In this document: positions 49,559-62,397 of the stretch, piece by piece | Layout of the letters: the number at the start of each line of letters is the position of its first letter | Position numbering within the stretch: position 1 is the first letter of the stretch | From: Onthophagus taurus | Lineage: Eukaryota > Arthropoda > Insecta > Coleoptera > Scarabaeidae | Length of the DNA: 64,000 nt | Reading direction: 5' to 3' | Assembly: GCF_036711975.1 (NCBI RefSeq) | Contig: NC_091976.1 | Coordinates: 27,900,001-27,964,000, forward strand | Translations under genes and position numbers: made by a program | The notes under the pieces: generated by a model | What the model was told of the DNA's origin: nothing | Seen by the model: only the letters and a program-made list of their open reading frames with translations | Database searches by the model: none

Positions 49559-52500
49559 TTATGAAACCGTCCATTGTAAAACGCTTGTATCTTTTCCGCC
49601 AACGCTAATCAATCTTGTATCGTCATGAAGAAACGCCACGTTTGTTACATGACTGCTATGACCACCATAAACATGACTTAATGACTAAAAAATGTAACAA
49701 ATAATTTTAGGTATAATCAAATTATTAATTACTTACTTTTGGTTGTATAACCGGGTAAGAATACAACTTAACCTTCCCAAAATCATCAGCTGTAACCATT
49801 AAAGTCCTATCATGACTCCTATCGCATGCATTTACATCTGAACCATCAGCATTTTCAGGCCAAATTCCTACAGTTGAGAACGATATTGTACAAGTATTTG
49901 TAGCCCAATCAACGTCGCGAATTGCGTTTACTTGCGTTATTTGGCGACAAGTTGTTGCATTCCCTACAATAAAAATATAATTCAATTTTTTTAATTAAAT
50001 CTATATTACAAACATACAATATAAGACTTCATAATCTCCAGAATTGCTCCTTATAATTTGACTATCTGATGACCAATCAATGTGGGTTACAAAACTGGAA
50101 TGTCCCTGCAAAATAATTTATTAGTTTATGGGAAATTTGTATTAAAAATTTTTTAATTTAAAAAAGAATGGATATAAAATGAATTTTACCCCATTTCCTT
50201 TTGGACCCTTTATGATAGCGTGATATGGTGAGAGAAGAAGATAAAGTGATTAATTTTTTTCTTGAAATAGAGAAACTTTAGTTTGACACTTGTCAATGTC
50301 AACTTTAATTTTATTATTATATTCGTAATCTTCATAAAATAACCTTAAATGTGAGTCCAATCTTGACGCATTCATCTCAAAACACCAAAAAGTTCGAACT
50401 TTCAACTTTTAATTTTAACATATTTGTCAAAAAAAATCCTTTAAAATGAGTCCAAACTCGACATATTTAACTTTAATATTAATGGGGATACAATCACTTC
50501 CGGTTTGAAACGTCAACGTCAATTTTGACATATTTGTCATCTTCATTAAAAAACCTTTAAAATGAGTCCAAAGATGACGCACTTAACTCAAAAAACAAAA
50601 AAGTTAAAATAAAAAACATTAAACCTGAAGTTAGCAATTTAATTTTTAAATCTTAATACCAACCTTTATTTTTAATTTTTTTTATTATATTTTCGTTTTT
50701 GTGACAAATTTTAACACATTTTTTAAAAATTAAGAATATGTCAAAATGACATTGACATTTTAAAGCTGAAGTTAATTATCATAATAGAAGTTTAAAACTG
50801 AAGTTAATCTAGTGCTAGTTACTTTTCCGCATTTTCTTTTTATTATTATATTATATTATAATTAATAATAATTATAATTATATTATAATTAATAATAATT
50901 ATAATTATATTATAATTAATAATAATTATAATTATATTATAATTAATAATAATTATAATTATATTATAATTAATAATAATTATAATTATATTATAATTTT
51001 AACACATTTTATAAAAATTATGAGTATGTCAAAATGACATTGACATTTCAAACCGGAAGTTGATTATAACTTCATTAATATTGAAGATAAATATGTCGTC
51101 TTTGTACTCATTTTAAAGGATTTTTAATGAAGATTACAAATATGTCAAATTTGAGGTTGACATTTTAAACCTGAAGTTAATTATCATAATAGAAGTTTAA
51201 AACTGAAGTTAATCTAGTGCTAGTCACTTTTCCGCATTTTCTTTTTATTATTATATTATATTATAATTAATAATAATTATATTATAATTTTAACACATTT
51301 TATAAAAATTATGAGTATGTCAAAATGACATTGACATTTCAAACCGGAAGTTGATTATAACTTCATTAATATTGAAGATAAATAGGTCGTCTTTGTACTC
51401 ATTTTAAAGGATTTTTAATGAAGATTACAAATATGTCAAAATTGAGGTTGACATTTTAAACCTGAAGTTAATTATCATAATAGAAGTTTAAAACTGAAGT
51501 TAATCTAGTGCTAGTCACTTTTCCGCATTTTCTTTTTATTATTATATTATATTATAATTAATAATAATTATAATTATATTATAATTAATAATAATTATAA
51601 TTATATTATAATTTTAACACATTTTATAAAAATTATGAGTATGTCAAAATGACATTGACATTTCAAACCGGAAGTTGATTATAACTTCATTAATATTGAA
51701 GATAAATATGTCGTCTTTGTACTCATTTTAAAGGATTTTTAATGAAGATTACAAATATGTCAAAATTGAGGTTGACATTTTAAACCTGAAGTTAATTATC
51801 ATAATAGAAGTTTAAAACTGAAGTTAATCTAGTGCTAGTCACTTTTCCGCATTTTCTTTTTATTATTATATTATATTATAATTAATAATAATTATATTAT
51901 AATTTTAACACATTTTATAAAAATTATGAATATGTCAAAATGACATTGACATTTCAAACCGGAAGTTGCTTATATCTTGATTAATATTGGAATTAAACGT
52001 ATCATCTTTGGACTCATTTTAAAGGATCTTTCACGACGATTACAAATATGTCAAAATTGACGTTGACATTCTTAACCGGAAGTTGATCATAACTTCATTA
52101 ATATTGAAGATAAATATGTCGTGTTTGTACTCATTTTAAAGGATTTTTAATGAAAATTACATAATTAAAAAATTTTTAATTAAAAAAAAAAAATGGATAT
52201 AAAATGAATTTTACCCCATTTCCTTTTGGACCCTTTATGATAGCGTGATATGGTGAGAGAAGAAGATAAAGTGATTAATTTTTTTTTGAAATAGAGAAAG
52301 ATTTAACATACCATGCACTTCCCAACTTTATACCTCGAGTAATATTGGAATTAAACTTATCATGTTTGGACTCATTTTAAAGGATTTTTCACGACGATTA
52401 TATGTCAAAATTGATGTTGACATTTTTAACCGGAAGTTGACTATAACTTCATTAATATTGAAGATAAATATGTCGTCTTTGTACTCATTTTAAAGGATTT

Positions 52501-55500
52501 TTAATGAAGATTACAAATATGTCAAAATTGAGGTTGACATTTTAAACCTGAAGTTAATTATCATAATAGAAGTTTAAAACTGAAGTTAATCTAGTGCTAG
52601 TCACTTTTCCGTATTTTCTTTTTATTATTATATTATATTATAATTAATAATAATTATAATTATATTATAATTTTAACACATTTTATAAAAATTATGAGTA
52701 TGTCAAAATGACATTGACATTTCAAACCGGAAGTTGCTTATATCTTGATTAATATTGGAATTAAACGTATCATGTTTGGACTTATTTTAAAGGATTTTTC
52801 ACGACGATTACAAATATGTCAAAATTGACGTTGACATTCTTAACCGGAAGTTGATCATAACTTCATTAATATTGAAGATAAATATGTCGTGTTTGTACTC
52901 ATTTTAAAGGATTTTTAATGAAAATTACATAATTAAAAAATTTTTAATTAAAAAAAAAATGGATATAAAATGAATTTTACCCCATTTCCTTTTGGACCCT
53001 TTATAATATTGTGATATGGTGAGAGAAGAAGATAAAGTGATTAATTTTTTTTTTGAAATAGAGAAAGATTTAACATACCATGCACTTCCCAACTTTATAC
53101 CTCGAGTAATATTCGAATTAAACTTATCATGTTTGGACTCATTTTAAAGGATTTTTCACGACGATTATATGTCAAAATTGATGTTGACATTCTTAACCGG
53201 AAGTTGATTATAACTTCATTAATATTGAAGATAAATATGTCGTCTTTGTACTCATTTTAAAGGATTTTTAATGAAGATTACAAATATGTCAAAATTGAGG
53301 TTGACATTTTAAACCTGAAGTTAATTATCACAATAGAAGTTTAAAACTGAAGTTAATCTAGTGCTAGTCACTTTTCCGCATTTTCTTTTTATTATTATAT
53401 TATATTATTAATAATAATTATAATTATATTATAATTTTAACACATTTTATAAAAATTATGAATATGTCAAAATGACATTGACATTTCAAACCGGAAGTTG
53501 CTTATATCTTGATTAATATTGGAATTAAACGTATCATGTTTGGACTCATTTTAAAGGATCTTTCACGCCGATTACAAATATGTCAAAATTGACGTTGACA
53601 TTCTTAACCGGAAGTCGATCATAACTTCATTAATATTGAAGATAAATATGTCGTGTTTGTACTCATTTTAAAGGATTTTTAATGAAAATTACATAATTAA
53701 AAAATTTTTAATTAAAAAAAAATGGATATAAAATGAATTTTACCCCATTTCCTTTTGGACCCTTTATAATAGCGGGATATGGTGAGAGAAGAAGATAAAG
53801 TGATTAAATTTTTTTTTAAATTGAGAAAGAAAAAAAATTTTAACATACCATGCACTTCCCAACTTTACTACATCGAATTCCTCCATCATTAACTTGATAT
53901 ATATAAATATGATTATCTCTTGACCCAATAGCAACCAAATTTCCATCTGGAGAATATTGAATAACCTGGATGGGTTCAACTCCATCTTGGTGTTGCCCCA
54001 AAAGCTCTCTAGTTTGAGTGTCAAAAACCATCCAACGCCCATTTACACAACCAACAGCCACAACGGTCCCATCAGCAGAAAAAGCAACGCTTTGGGCTTG
54101 TTCCCCAATATCTTTACTCCATAATATGCTATGTGACATCGAATCCCACATTTGGAGTAATTTATCTTGACCGGCAGTAACGAATTGGGGGATCGTTGGG
54201 TGAGCTGAAAGTGCCCAAAGTTCGTCTGCGTGCCCTAAAATAATTGGTTGGAACCCTATGCTGTTGTTCCCAATTAATATGCAATTTCTGGTGGTGCCTA
54301 AAAGGAGTTGGGAACCTCTTCCTTCGGATATTACACGAATCCCTCCAAAGTGACCTTCAATCTAAAATATTTTTTTTTAATTTTAATTAGATAATTTATT
54401 TTTCGTTATTTACTTGTATATCATCTTCAACTTTTTTCATATTCGAATCGAGATGTTGAACTCTCCCATCTTTCCCCCCGCCTGTTACAACACTCCCATC
54501 TTTTAAAACGCAAAGTGTAAAAATGGAACCTTCATGTAAATTCTTAACGAATTTTTGGATCGTATTCGTTCCCCTTCCCCAAATCGCCAAATTTCCGTTT
54601 GAATCTCCCGTAATAACATCTCCAGATTGAAGGAAAGCCACGCAAGTGACGTACTTTGGTTTATCGCGAGTTTCAAAAATCCCCATTCGCTTATAAAGAG
54701 TCCCATTAACATCTAAAGTCCAAAAACCAATATGGGATTTTCCACACGTTACTATTGTATTTCTGTCTAATGGATGAAACTCGGCTGCTACAATTGTATC
54801 AACAGAACACTAAAAAGAATAAACGAAGTAGAAAAAAAGTTTCTTTTTAAATTAATCATCATACTTTTGTTTCTGTAATTTTATATCCTTGATCACCTTT
54901 TTGCCAATCCCAAACTGAAATTGTATGATCATTCGAATCATCAATAGCAACAAGTAAAGAACCCCCATCAGTTTTACTAAACGATAAACAACAAACTGAA
55001 TGAATAAAATCGTTCATTCCAATAATCGCTTGGGTATGAAGCGAAACCGAGTTCCAAATTCTAATGTGTGGTCTTGCTGTTGATTTATCATGACCTGCAC
55101 ATTGACCGCTTGCAATCAAAAGTTTATTTGGATGAATAGCCAAACTAAAAAAAAATCGATTATGTTAAAAATTACGTTTTAATCTCTTTCATTAATCAAA
55201 ATTGTTGTAACCGTGACCTTTTTCGAAATCCATTACCACGCCCTGCGGAATACAAAAACAAATCGATACAAATGGCTTCCACTTTACCTTTTAACATCGT
55301 CCGTGTGACCCAAATAATGCCTCTGACATTGTTCCTCTTGGTTGTAAAGTACCACGACCGCCGCAACGAAATACACCATTTCCCCAGTTGGTAAGAAATA
55401 AAGATTCGACCTGCAATCTCTTCCTCTATATCCATAAGCCCAATCCAATTTTAATCTTTGCGATGGGGCTGTTTCAACTTTTAACATATCGTAAGTGTCT

Positions 55501-58500
55501 GCAATATCTGATGGTGCTGGAAGGTGAATTGGTCGACCTCTCATAAAGATTTTTATGGTTTGGTCTTCTTCGTTGTAAGAAGAATCTTTGGTGCTAAAAT
55601 TAAATTAAATAATTAATGTTGTGTTTATTGTGACCTCGTTGTTAGCGTGATGTTAATCAATGTTAATGTACACATTTGAATAATTAATGCTGAATGTAGA
55701 GGTGAAATTAAAATATAATGGATAGGAGTGGATCGATGGTTTTGGGGACCAATGCTATTTGGAACACTTAGAATTTACGATTAACTAAGAGATAATATCA
55801 AAAATTCTTTATAAAATTATTCTGATCTAAAGATTTGTAAGAATTAGGAATTGATTGTTATCAGAACCAATGAAGTTTTTGTTCTTCACAACAATTGGTG
55901 CAGTCTAAGTAGTAATGTATGGGTTTGAACACTAATTGACCAGGGAAACAAATTAAACATGTTTGAAAGAAAAATGATTTGTAAAATATATGGAGTGAAT
56001 TGTACCAAATATACAGGATGTCCCGAAACTGAACGTCAAACGGGCACCGGGTGAGAGGCCAACCCATACCTGTTCTGGTAAAAATGAGAAAAAAAATCCA
56101 TGTCTCTTAGGCCCACTTTTACCATCCTCCTGATAAACTATCTAGAGGATAGTTGCCATGGTTACGGCGGTTTTAAGCGCTCTCATTGGCTAAGAATTGG
56201 ATTTATCTATCGGATAAATTTATCAGGAGGTGGTAAAAGTGGGCCTTAGTTAAGTAGTAATAGACATACTTTTGAAAATGTTAAAAATGATTTTTTAATA
56301 ACCTATTCCTAAAAGTCGTTAGTTTTGCAAAAAAATATATTAATTTGATTGAGTTAAGGTTGAAAGAATTTATGTCTATCAAGTTTGACACACGATTTCT
56401 AAAAAAAGGAGTAGTACAACACCCTTTGCAAGTAATTTTAAAAGATGGCCTGTTTAGTCAAGTTTCCAAAATGGTACACTTGCCATTTTTCTTGTCATAA
56501 AAAATATTATTGCCTGTTTTTCTGCAAAAAACACATTATATAAAGAATTCATACTTTTGTATGTTATTTTTATTTACTTTTTATTTCCTCTTAACTTTGT
56601 TAGAAGATGTGCCAGTCAATATCTACGAACTACAAAATGTGGTTTCAACAAGATGGTCTTGCAAAAAGACTCTTTCAAATAAGGTTAATCTAAAGACAAA
56701 ATTAAACAAACAAATTTATTTATTATTAACTTTATAGCATTATTTTCTTAATGCTTAAATTATTTACCGTCGGCACTAATACAAGCTCTGCATCGTCACA
56801 GAAAAGATCTTTTTACTAGTTGTGCTCTTTGCATTTATTTCTTCTGCTGCTGTATAAATATTGTAGCTCAGTTCGTCAAGATTTTCAATCGGTTTTTAAT
56901 ACACTGTTTTCTTTTATGCAATCCTAATAAGAAAATCAAAGGGATTTAGACCCAATCCATCTTTCTGGGTATTCTGTATGTAATCCCATACAGGACAAGC
57001 ATAATGAGCTGGGAACCATCTTGTTGAAACCACATTTCTCTGTAGATATTGAGTGGCACATCTTCTAACAAAGTTGTTAAATCATTTTGGTGGAAATACA
57101 AATAACATACAAAATTATGAATTTTTTAAATAACGCGTTTTTGCAGATAAACAGGCAATCATATTTTTAGGAAAAGAAAAATGGCAAGTGTTATACCATT
57201 TTGAAATCTTGACTAAACAGGCCATCTTTTAAAATAATCTGTATATCCGAAAGGCATAAAACACATGACAGGACACATGATGAAGTGAGAGGGAGAAGAT
57301 CCGACTAGAAGAATACACATATATCAGTAAAGACTAGTGGGAGATGTGGGCTGAGGAGAGCCAAGGAGAGAGATGTAAGAAGGATTGGAGTTGAACCTGT
57401 TGGAGTATAACTCTAGAGGATGTCAAAACCTAGAATGACTTGTAGAGATGATATTTACCCAAACAAATCTTCTCAAGTAGTTCTACTAGCAAGGAATTTT
57501 AATAGTAGTAACATACTCCACGAAATTCTCGTTTACAAATATGAGCAAGACGAACTCCTCATTAGAACACGCGGCTGAAAGATACGCTAAGTAAGCGCTG
57601 TTACGCAGCAGTTTAGTAAATATCTCAGCATAAGTAATCTGCGCTTAGTTTGTCAGCGGTTGTGAAATTCTAGGTTAGGATTAACATTTTTTGTTTTTCC
57701 CCTTTAATTTTGAAAACTGATAAAACTGTATAAAAATGAATATTGTTAATGCAGAAACGCGTCATCCACTATCTCTTGTAATAGCACAAAATTTTCAAAA
57801 ATATTGTTGTGCGCCACAGTTTTAGGTTATGCAGAACTGCTAATTCTCAATTACTTGTTCAGCCGATTTCGTTCCGCTGTATTAAAGCTCATACAACTAG
57901 CTGACTGATTTAAGTCAACTGTTGACACCTGCTGAACGTACCCAATGATACAGATTCATCGAACCATTAACCATAGAATTCACGACTTATAAGGAGAAAA
58001 GGCGACGTTAAAAATACACCTATGATGAAATACAAAGGTTATTAACTTCATCCTTCTGCTAAACTATGTAGGGGATGGTTACCATGGTTACGGCGGTTTT
58101 AAGAACTCTCATTAAGGGATTTCGTCCATGGGATAAATTTATCGGTAGGTGGCAAAAGTGTGCTCAAAGGCGTCAAACGTAACAAGATGCAAAATAGATA
58201 GCTGGGAGCGCAAACATTATCATGCTGAAGAAGTCAAACCGGGATTCTGCTTTTTTAACTCCCAGTTTGCTTTTGGAAATAGAATCAAGCTCGCTGGAAA
58301 AGTAATAATTGCAAACAAGAGAAGAGGGAAACTAAAAATTGATGTATTTTTGCGCTCCGAATCCCGAATGATAAGAAACTACTACACGAACAATACTAGG
58401 GACGACCATAAATAATTTTTCATTTTAATAATCTCGGCTCTAAGTATTGTTCATGATATTTGGACTGGCCGATGAATCTATTTTGAATATCAGTTGTAAT

Positions 58501-61500
58501 AATAATGGCTTGCAAAAAACCTCTACCCCTAGGTTAATGCAGGAATATTCCGACATGACTTACAGTAAAATGTTAAGATTCAACGCTTAGACAAGTTAAG
58601 CATATCATGAGAATTGAAATCTGCTGCAAATTTGTAACAATAACCGTTATTGATAGTTTATTGTATAATGGAGCAAGCAAATTTATATATTTGAATTGAC
58701 TTAACTTTGTTGATATTTTGGACTTAAAGTGCCCTTGAATGGCCATAGTTACGAAACTACTATTTACTTGCACTATCCCACATAAAATGCAACATATCTT
58801 AATAGTACAGGCATTGGGTAATTTTGCAAAGGGAAAGTTTTGCTTGGAAAAAGGTGACATCCTTATGTAAGGTTAACCCAATACTTTCTAGTTCTAGGTA
58901 TAGTGTTAGTTCTAGTTTTACACTATAGCTTTGTTCGTTGGGACTGCACTACTCTGCACGACATGGCGCTCGTATGACGTCATAGTACAATGAAGTGTAA
59001 GTCAGTGCAATGTCATGTCAACTTAGTGCAGGTCAGAAAAGTGTATAAATCGTGGTCGCAACGAACAGATTTTTATAAAAAAAAGTGTATAATATTTGAA
59101 ATGGACGAACAGGAGATTGTCAGCGAAATACTCGTGGAAATTTAAATACTAATTTTCGAATTCTGTACTCTGTTTGAGACAAATTTTCTTGGTCATTTCC
59201 CTCCAAAATACTATAAGGACTTAGCCTTACAAGTTTCTGATGAAAAAATTCTTGTTCTTCAACACCACAATGACAAGGAGCATTATCAATGACTAAAACC
59301 GAGCATTACCTATCTTGAGCTCTCCTTAAGCATTGGCGTATTCACTTTAAAGCGCAAGCAAATTTCTTATGTATTCAGATGTTTTTGTATACACTTCGAC
59401 TGTGTTGGTTCTTTCCGGTTCAAAACGTATTTGTTTTAATGTAAAATGAGACCATCAAGGTGTAGTCATTTTGGTGTTTCTTGCACCTGCTTAAGTATGA
59501 TTCTAGGATTTTCTTCAACTTTAAGTTCAATAAAACGGTGATGTTCATCTGTAATTTTCCTTCTCTTCTTTTTGATTTTTTACTCATCTCAACTGTTTTT
59601 TTTGCAACGCCAACAATTTCAGCTAAAGTGCACCAGATACAATTCGTATTGTAAATGGCACAAATTTGGCGTTTTACGTTTGCTGCAAAGGATTTTGATT
59701 GAGGATTTTGATTAATGCCATTTTGAGTCTGATTAGTGCCAATTTGAACTTGAAATGGTATATATAGAACTAACACAAGACCTAGAACTAGAATCATTCG
59801 GGTTTAGCCGTCTTGAAAGACGTGTGGCTAAATCCGAATGTTTCTAGTTCTCGGTCTAGTGTTAGTTTTAATACTGTACTAGCACTATCACTAGAATTAA
59901 CATTAGAACTAGAAATATTCAGACATGTTGCATTTTATGTGGGACAAAGTAAATAGATACACCCTGATTTCATTTATATTGCATTTTAAGTGAATTTCAC
60001 TCTATATCACAGAATATCATAAGTATTTAGGATGTTAGATGTCAAAAATAAAGTAAAACGCAATAAATAACTCTCCTGTTATATAAATCTTATTCACAGA
60101 TAAAAAAAAGGAGTTTCTTTTTTTGTTAAAACCCACCGAACTGGAAACCATCATTCAACAATTTTACTTTGTTATACAAAATAGCAATCTTTATTTTTAG
60201 AACTAAATACCTATATAAAAATATAAACCAAAGTTTTAATAACCGAGATTTTTAAACATTAACTTTCTATTTTACATCACGTTTTAAGATGAGGAAATTT
60301 TTTAAGGGAAATTGTGCAATGTCATAATTCACAATATTTATAAATTGATAAAATCATTTACTTAGCAATTTTTTTAATAATTAATTTGTAATAGTTTGGA
60401 CTTACCCAACCATTTTTTTTGTTATTTAAAAAACCCGACTACAGATTTCTCAGAACTTTCAAGGTTTAATTTTAGCTCGATACGAGCGGATCGGCTGCTC
60501 GCGTTAAACTGGCTGGTTTCTCGTTTTCTACACTAACTTATAACCATATAGGTCAAAGTAATTCGTTTATTGAGCGCACAATAAATGAAATAAATACTTA
60601 TAATAATTTACAATAATAACGTTTTGTTATTTCAGACTTTTTTATCATGAAGTATTATTTTTGCTTATCATTTGTGGTATTTGATAAAAAAATAAGGGGA
60701 GATAAATGATAAATAATCATATAACAAGAAAAAAATGTTTTTTTCTTGTCAAACAATTTTTGTTTATATTGAATGATTCAACAGGAGATGATAACAATGA
60801 TGTAATGTGTTTATTTTTAAGACAAGTGGTCCTTCGAAAAGAATTACACTTTTCGCCCACAAAAGGTGCTTGTTAAGGAAGCTAAATCTATAAATCACCT
60901 TTTTAAAAATAAATAAATAAATTACCTACCCATGTTTAACATTTGGCGAAGGTTGATTGTTTTTGGTGAAAAGATTAAGAAATGATTTGTTGGAAAATCT
61001 AAAAAGAACAAAAAAAAAAAAGAAAACAAAATAAAAATAAAAAAAAATAAATAAAAAGTCTTACTTTGATTGTGGACTTGGTAATGAATTAACTTGATTA
61101 AAATCTCCAGTAGAACTCCACCTCTTATGTAAAGCTGAAGTGCCATTAGTGTTTTGAGGACTTGTAATCACCGGAGGCCTTCTTGTTAAAGGCAGTGGTG
61201 TAGCACGCGGTGAAGGCGAAGGAATTGGAGAAACGCTACTCGAACTTTGACTGTCACTATGTAAAGAACCAGTTGATTGGTAATGAACAGCCCTTCGTTG
61301 GGGCAAAGACGAACCACCATACGTTCGATTTTGTTGATTTTGACGAGATTCATTTTGCAATCTAAATTAATAAAATTAAAATTACACAATATTTTAAGTA
61401 CAAATTTTACCTTGCTGGTGGTCCAGTATAACTTTGAGGTCTTAATCGAAGTTCTTTCCCATTACCATTTCTAATTGGAGTTGTTGGCATTTGAGAAATG

Positions 61501-61775
61501 GGTTGTGATAAACGCATACCCTCGACAACATTGAGGCGGCGCAAAACCTCGGCGAGGGTCGCTTTAAGGCATACAAGTTCATCTGCTTGTTCAAGAACAC
61601 GTCTTTCTAGGTCAGCAACGCGACCCGCAACACCTCTACTTTCAGTTTCCAACATTTCATCTGCAACAAAAAATTATTAATTATTAAACAAAATTTAAAT
61701 TGAAAGGATATTCTTCTTACTATAAACATTCATCAAATGCATATTATTTTGAATGGCAGTTTTATACAAACTCAT
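49559..61775 (-). CDS. EML/EMAP microtubule-associated WD40 protein
   Basis: A cytoskeletal protein that binds microtubules. Eleven exons on the minus strand join with every phase correct: 61775-61721, 61660-61411, 61361-61065, 60998-60930, 55593-55288, 55144-54865, 54809-54414, 54361-53849, 50105-50018, 49963-49737 and 49684-49559, giving 868 residues. Residues ~25-60 form the trimerisation coiled coil (VADLERRVLEQADELVCLKA). A serine/proline-rich basic linker follows (SQSSSSVSPIPSPSP). Then the HELP motif (IKIFMRGRPIHLPAP), the YGYRGRDCRSNLYFLPTGE block, and the tandem atypical WD40 propeller to the end (GGHSSHVTNV, VGGKDTSVLQW). Order and length match animal EML1-4. Intron 8 (3.7 kb) holds tandem duplications; intron 4 (4.3 kb net of exons, 5.3 kb total) holds transposons. 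The MSLYKTAIQNN start is one possible first exon; alternative promoters are common in this family. Confidence 0.93.
52300..52326 (-). pseudogene. Duplicated end of EML exon 8 with its splice donor (copy A)
   Basis: On the minus strand AAGTTGGGAAGTGCATG followed by GTATGTTAAA is identical to the last coding bases of EML exon 8 and its 5' splice site (real donor at 53848-53847). Here the donor falls at 52311-52310. Upstream of it the exon sequence is lost after about 18 bp, so the copy cannot encode an exon but retains a full donor. Confidence 0.8.
53067..53093 (-). pseudogene. Duplicated end of EML exon 8 with its splice donor (copy B)
   Basis: Second copy of the same fragment with the donor at 53078-53077, 770 bp from the functional one and 767 bp from copy A. 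Spacing shows that it travelled with the larger tandem unit. Confidence 0.8.
56106..56250. mobile_element. 145 bp MITE, TTAGGCCCACTTTTACC ends
   Basis: Left TTAGGCCCACTTTTACCATC with CTCCTGATAAA and right TTTATCAGGAGGTGG, TAAAAGTGGGCCTTA pair as inverted repeats. The centre includes CATGGTTACGGCGGTTTTAA. A diverged partial copy sits at 58040-58165. In EML intron 4. Confidence 0.85.
56400..57245. mobile_element. Foldback of an IS630-like transposase relic
   Basis: The outer arms pair (AAAAGATGGCCTGTTTAGTC left, GACTAAACAGGCCATCTTTT right), as do inner segments (TTAGAAGATGTGCCAGTCAA left; its near-inverse at 57045-57070). On the minus strand from 57090 to 56760 the frame reads LLEDVPLNIYREMWFQQDG and then NPL-F--G.HKRK.., ending RSFL.RCRACISADG. 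This is the DDE and C-terminal region of IS630-like insect transposases (FQQDGAPAH..., ...RRC.ACI...G). The left arm repeats the LLEDVP part in opposite orientation. Inactive. Confidence 0.75.
58040..58165. mobile_element. Partial MITE copy (CATGGTTACGGCGG family)
   Basis: Shares GGTTACCATGGTTACGGCGG, TTTTAAG..CTCTCATT and GATAAATTTATC.G.AGGTGG with the MITE at 56106-56250, but lacks clean termini. Confidence 0.65.
58750..59975. mobile_element. DDE transposon relic with hairpin-bearing end, copy 2
   Basis: Flanking inverted pair: CCCACATAAAATGCAACA near 58769-58795 and its inverse TGTTGCATTTTATGTGGG at 59936-59953. Inside, on the minus strand, the frame at 59420-59797 includes KRQICAIYNTNCIWCTLAEI, VGVAKKTVE and KSKRREGKL, an HTH-like N-terminal region. 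59215-59290 repeats the 'ggacttagccttacaagtt' segment that encodes the DDE part in copy 1 (20985-22190). A hairpin of the 46 bp family lies at 59795-59840 with ctagttct-type repeats on both sides. Confidence 0.65.
59976..60929. other. Remainder of EML intron 4, nothing recognised
   Basis: AT-rich sequence without a detectable gene, tandem array or inverted repeat. One short GC-rich patch at 60477-60515 (CTCGATACGAGCGGATCGGC) stands out from its surroundings and is unexplained. Confidence 0.45.
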
Positions 61776-62397
61776 TTTTGTTGATCTTAATAAGAACAAA
61801 AAACCGAAGAGAAAAAATAATTTAGGAAGATGAACATTTTGGATGGCATGGTTTTGGTTTAATAAACACGAGGGATATGAATACGAAATTGCAGAGGCTA
61901 TCGTGATACCGATTATAAAAAGGTCGTGAACTCAGCTTTGTGATTGAAATGTTTATTTTTGGGTGGAAGTTGATTTAAATAGAATTTGATTCTATTAAGG
62001 TTTTAAAACAAATTGATGTTTTAAAAATAAATTTGAACGTAACAAATTAGTTTTTAATGATTAAATTAAAAAAAAAATGTATTAATGATTTATATTGACA
62101 TATTTTTTTGATTACAAATTAATATTTTCTAATGATTCTAAAAGTTACTAACAAAATAAATTTGGTTAGATGACCAATATAGTGTATCGTGTTAGATGAG
62201 TTGCCTATAAAAACATTTTTTGAATACTTCCCTATCATCCACACACTTTGTGGCACAACAAAACAGGAAAGATCAATAGGGGCAATAACATAAAATCAAG
62301 AAAAACTTTTGATGATTGAGTTAACCAATATAGCATGATTCGCATTCATTGAACAGAACATATCTTATATTGAAGCTAAATCACCATATTAAAGATA

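Larger units (their letters stand above)
50165..53830. repeat. Tandem repeat complex in EML intron 8
   Basis: Two levels of repetition. (a) Units of about 290-400 bp from 50700 to 52000, each with TCAAAATGACATTGACATTT, AAACCGGAAGTTG, ACTCATTTTAAAGGATTTTT, CTGAAGTTAATCTAGTGCTA and CACTTTTCCGCATTTTC, end in a variable (aattaataataattat)n tract. (b) A larger unit of about 767-770 bp occurs between 52190 and 53850. It begins GGATATAAAATGAATTTTAC, continues CCCATTTCCTTTTGGACCCT and includes the exon 8 end (see 52300-52325 and 53070-53095). A partial unit lies at 50165-50275. Confidence 0.88.

Noticed and set aside
55196-55275. Extra EML exon after an AG at 55237
   Set aside because: An acceptor-like GCAG precedes GGCGTGGTAATGG on the minus strand, but adding it breaks the phase, and exons 5 and 6 already join perfectly.
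58149-58415. 88-codon open frame in EML intron 4
   Set aside because: Non-ATG start and no similarity recognised; it begins in a MITE-derived sequence.
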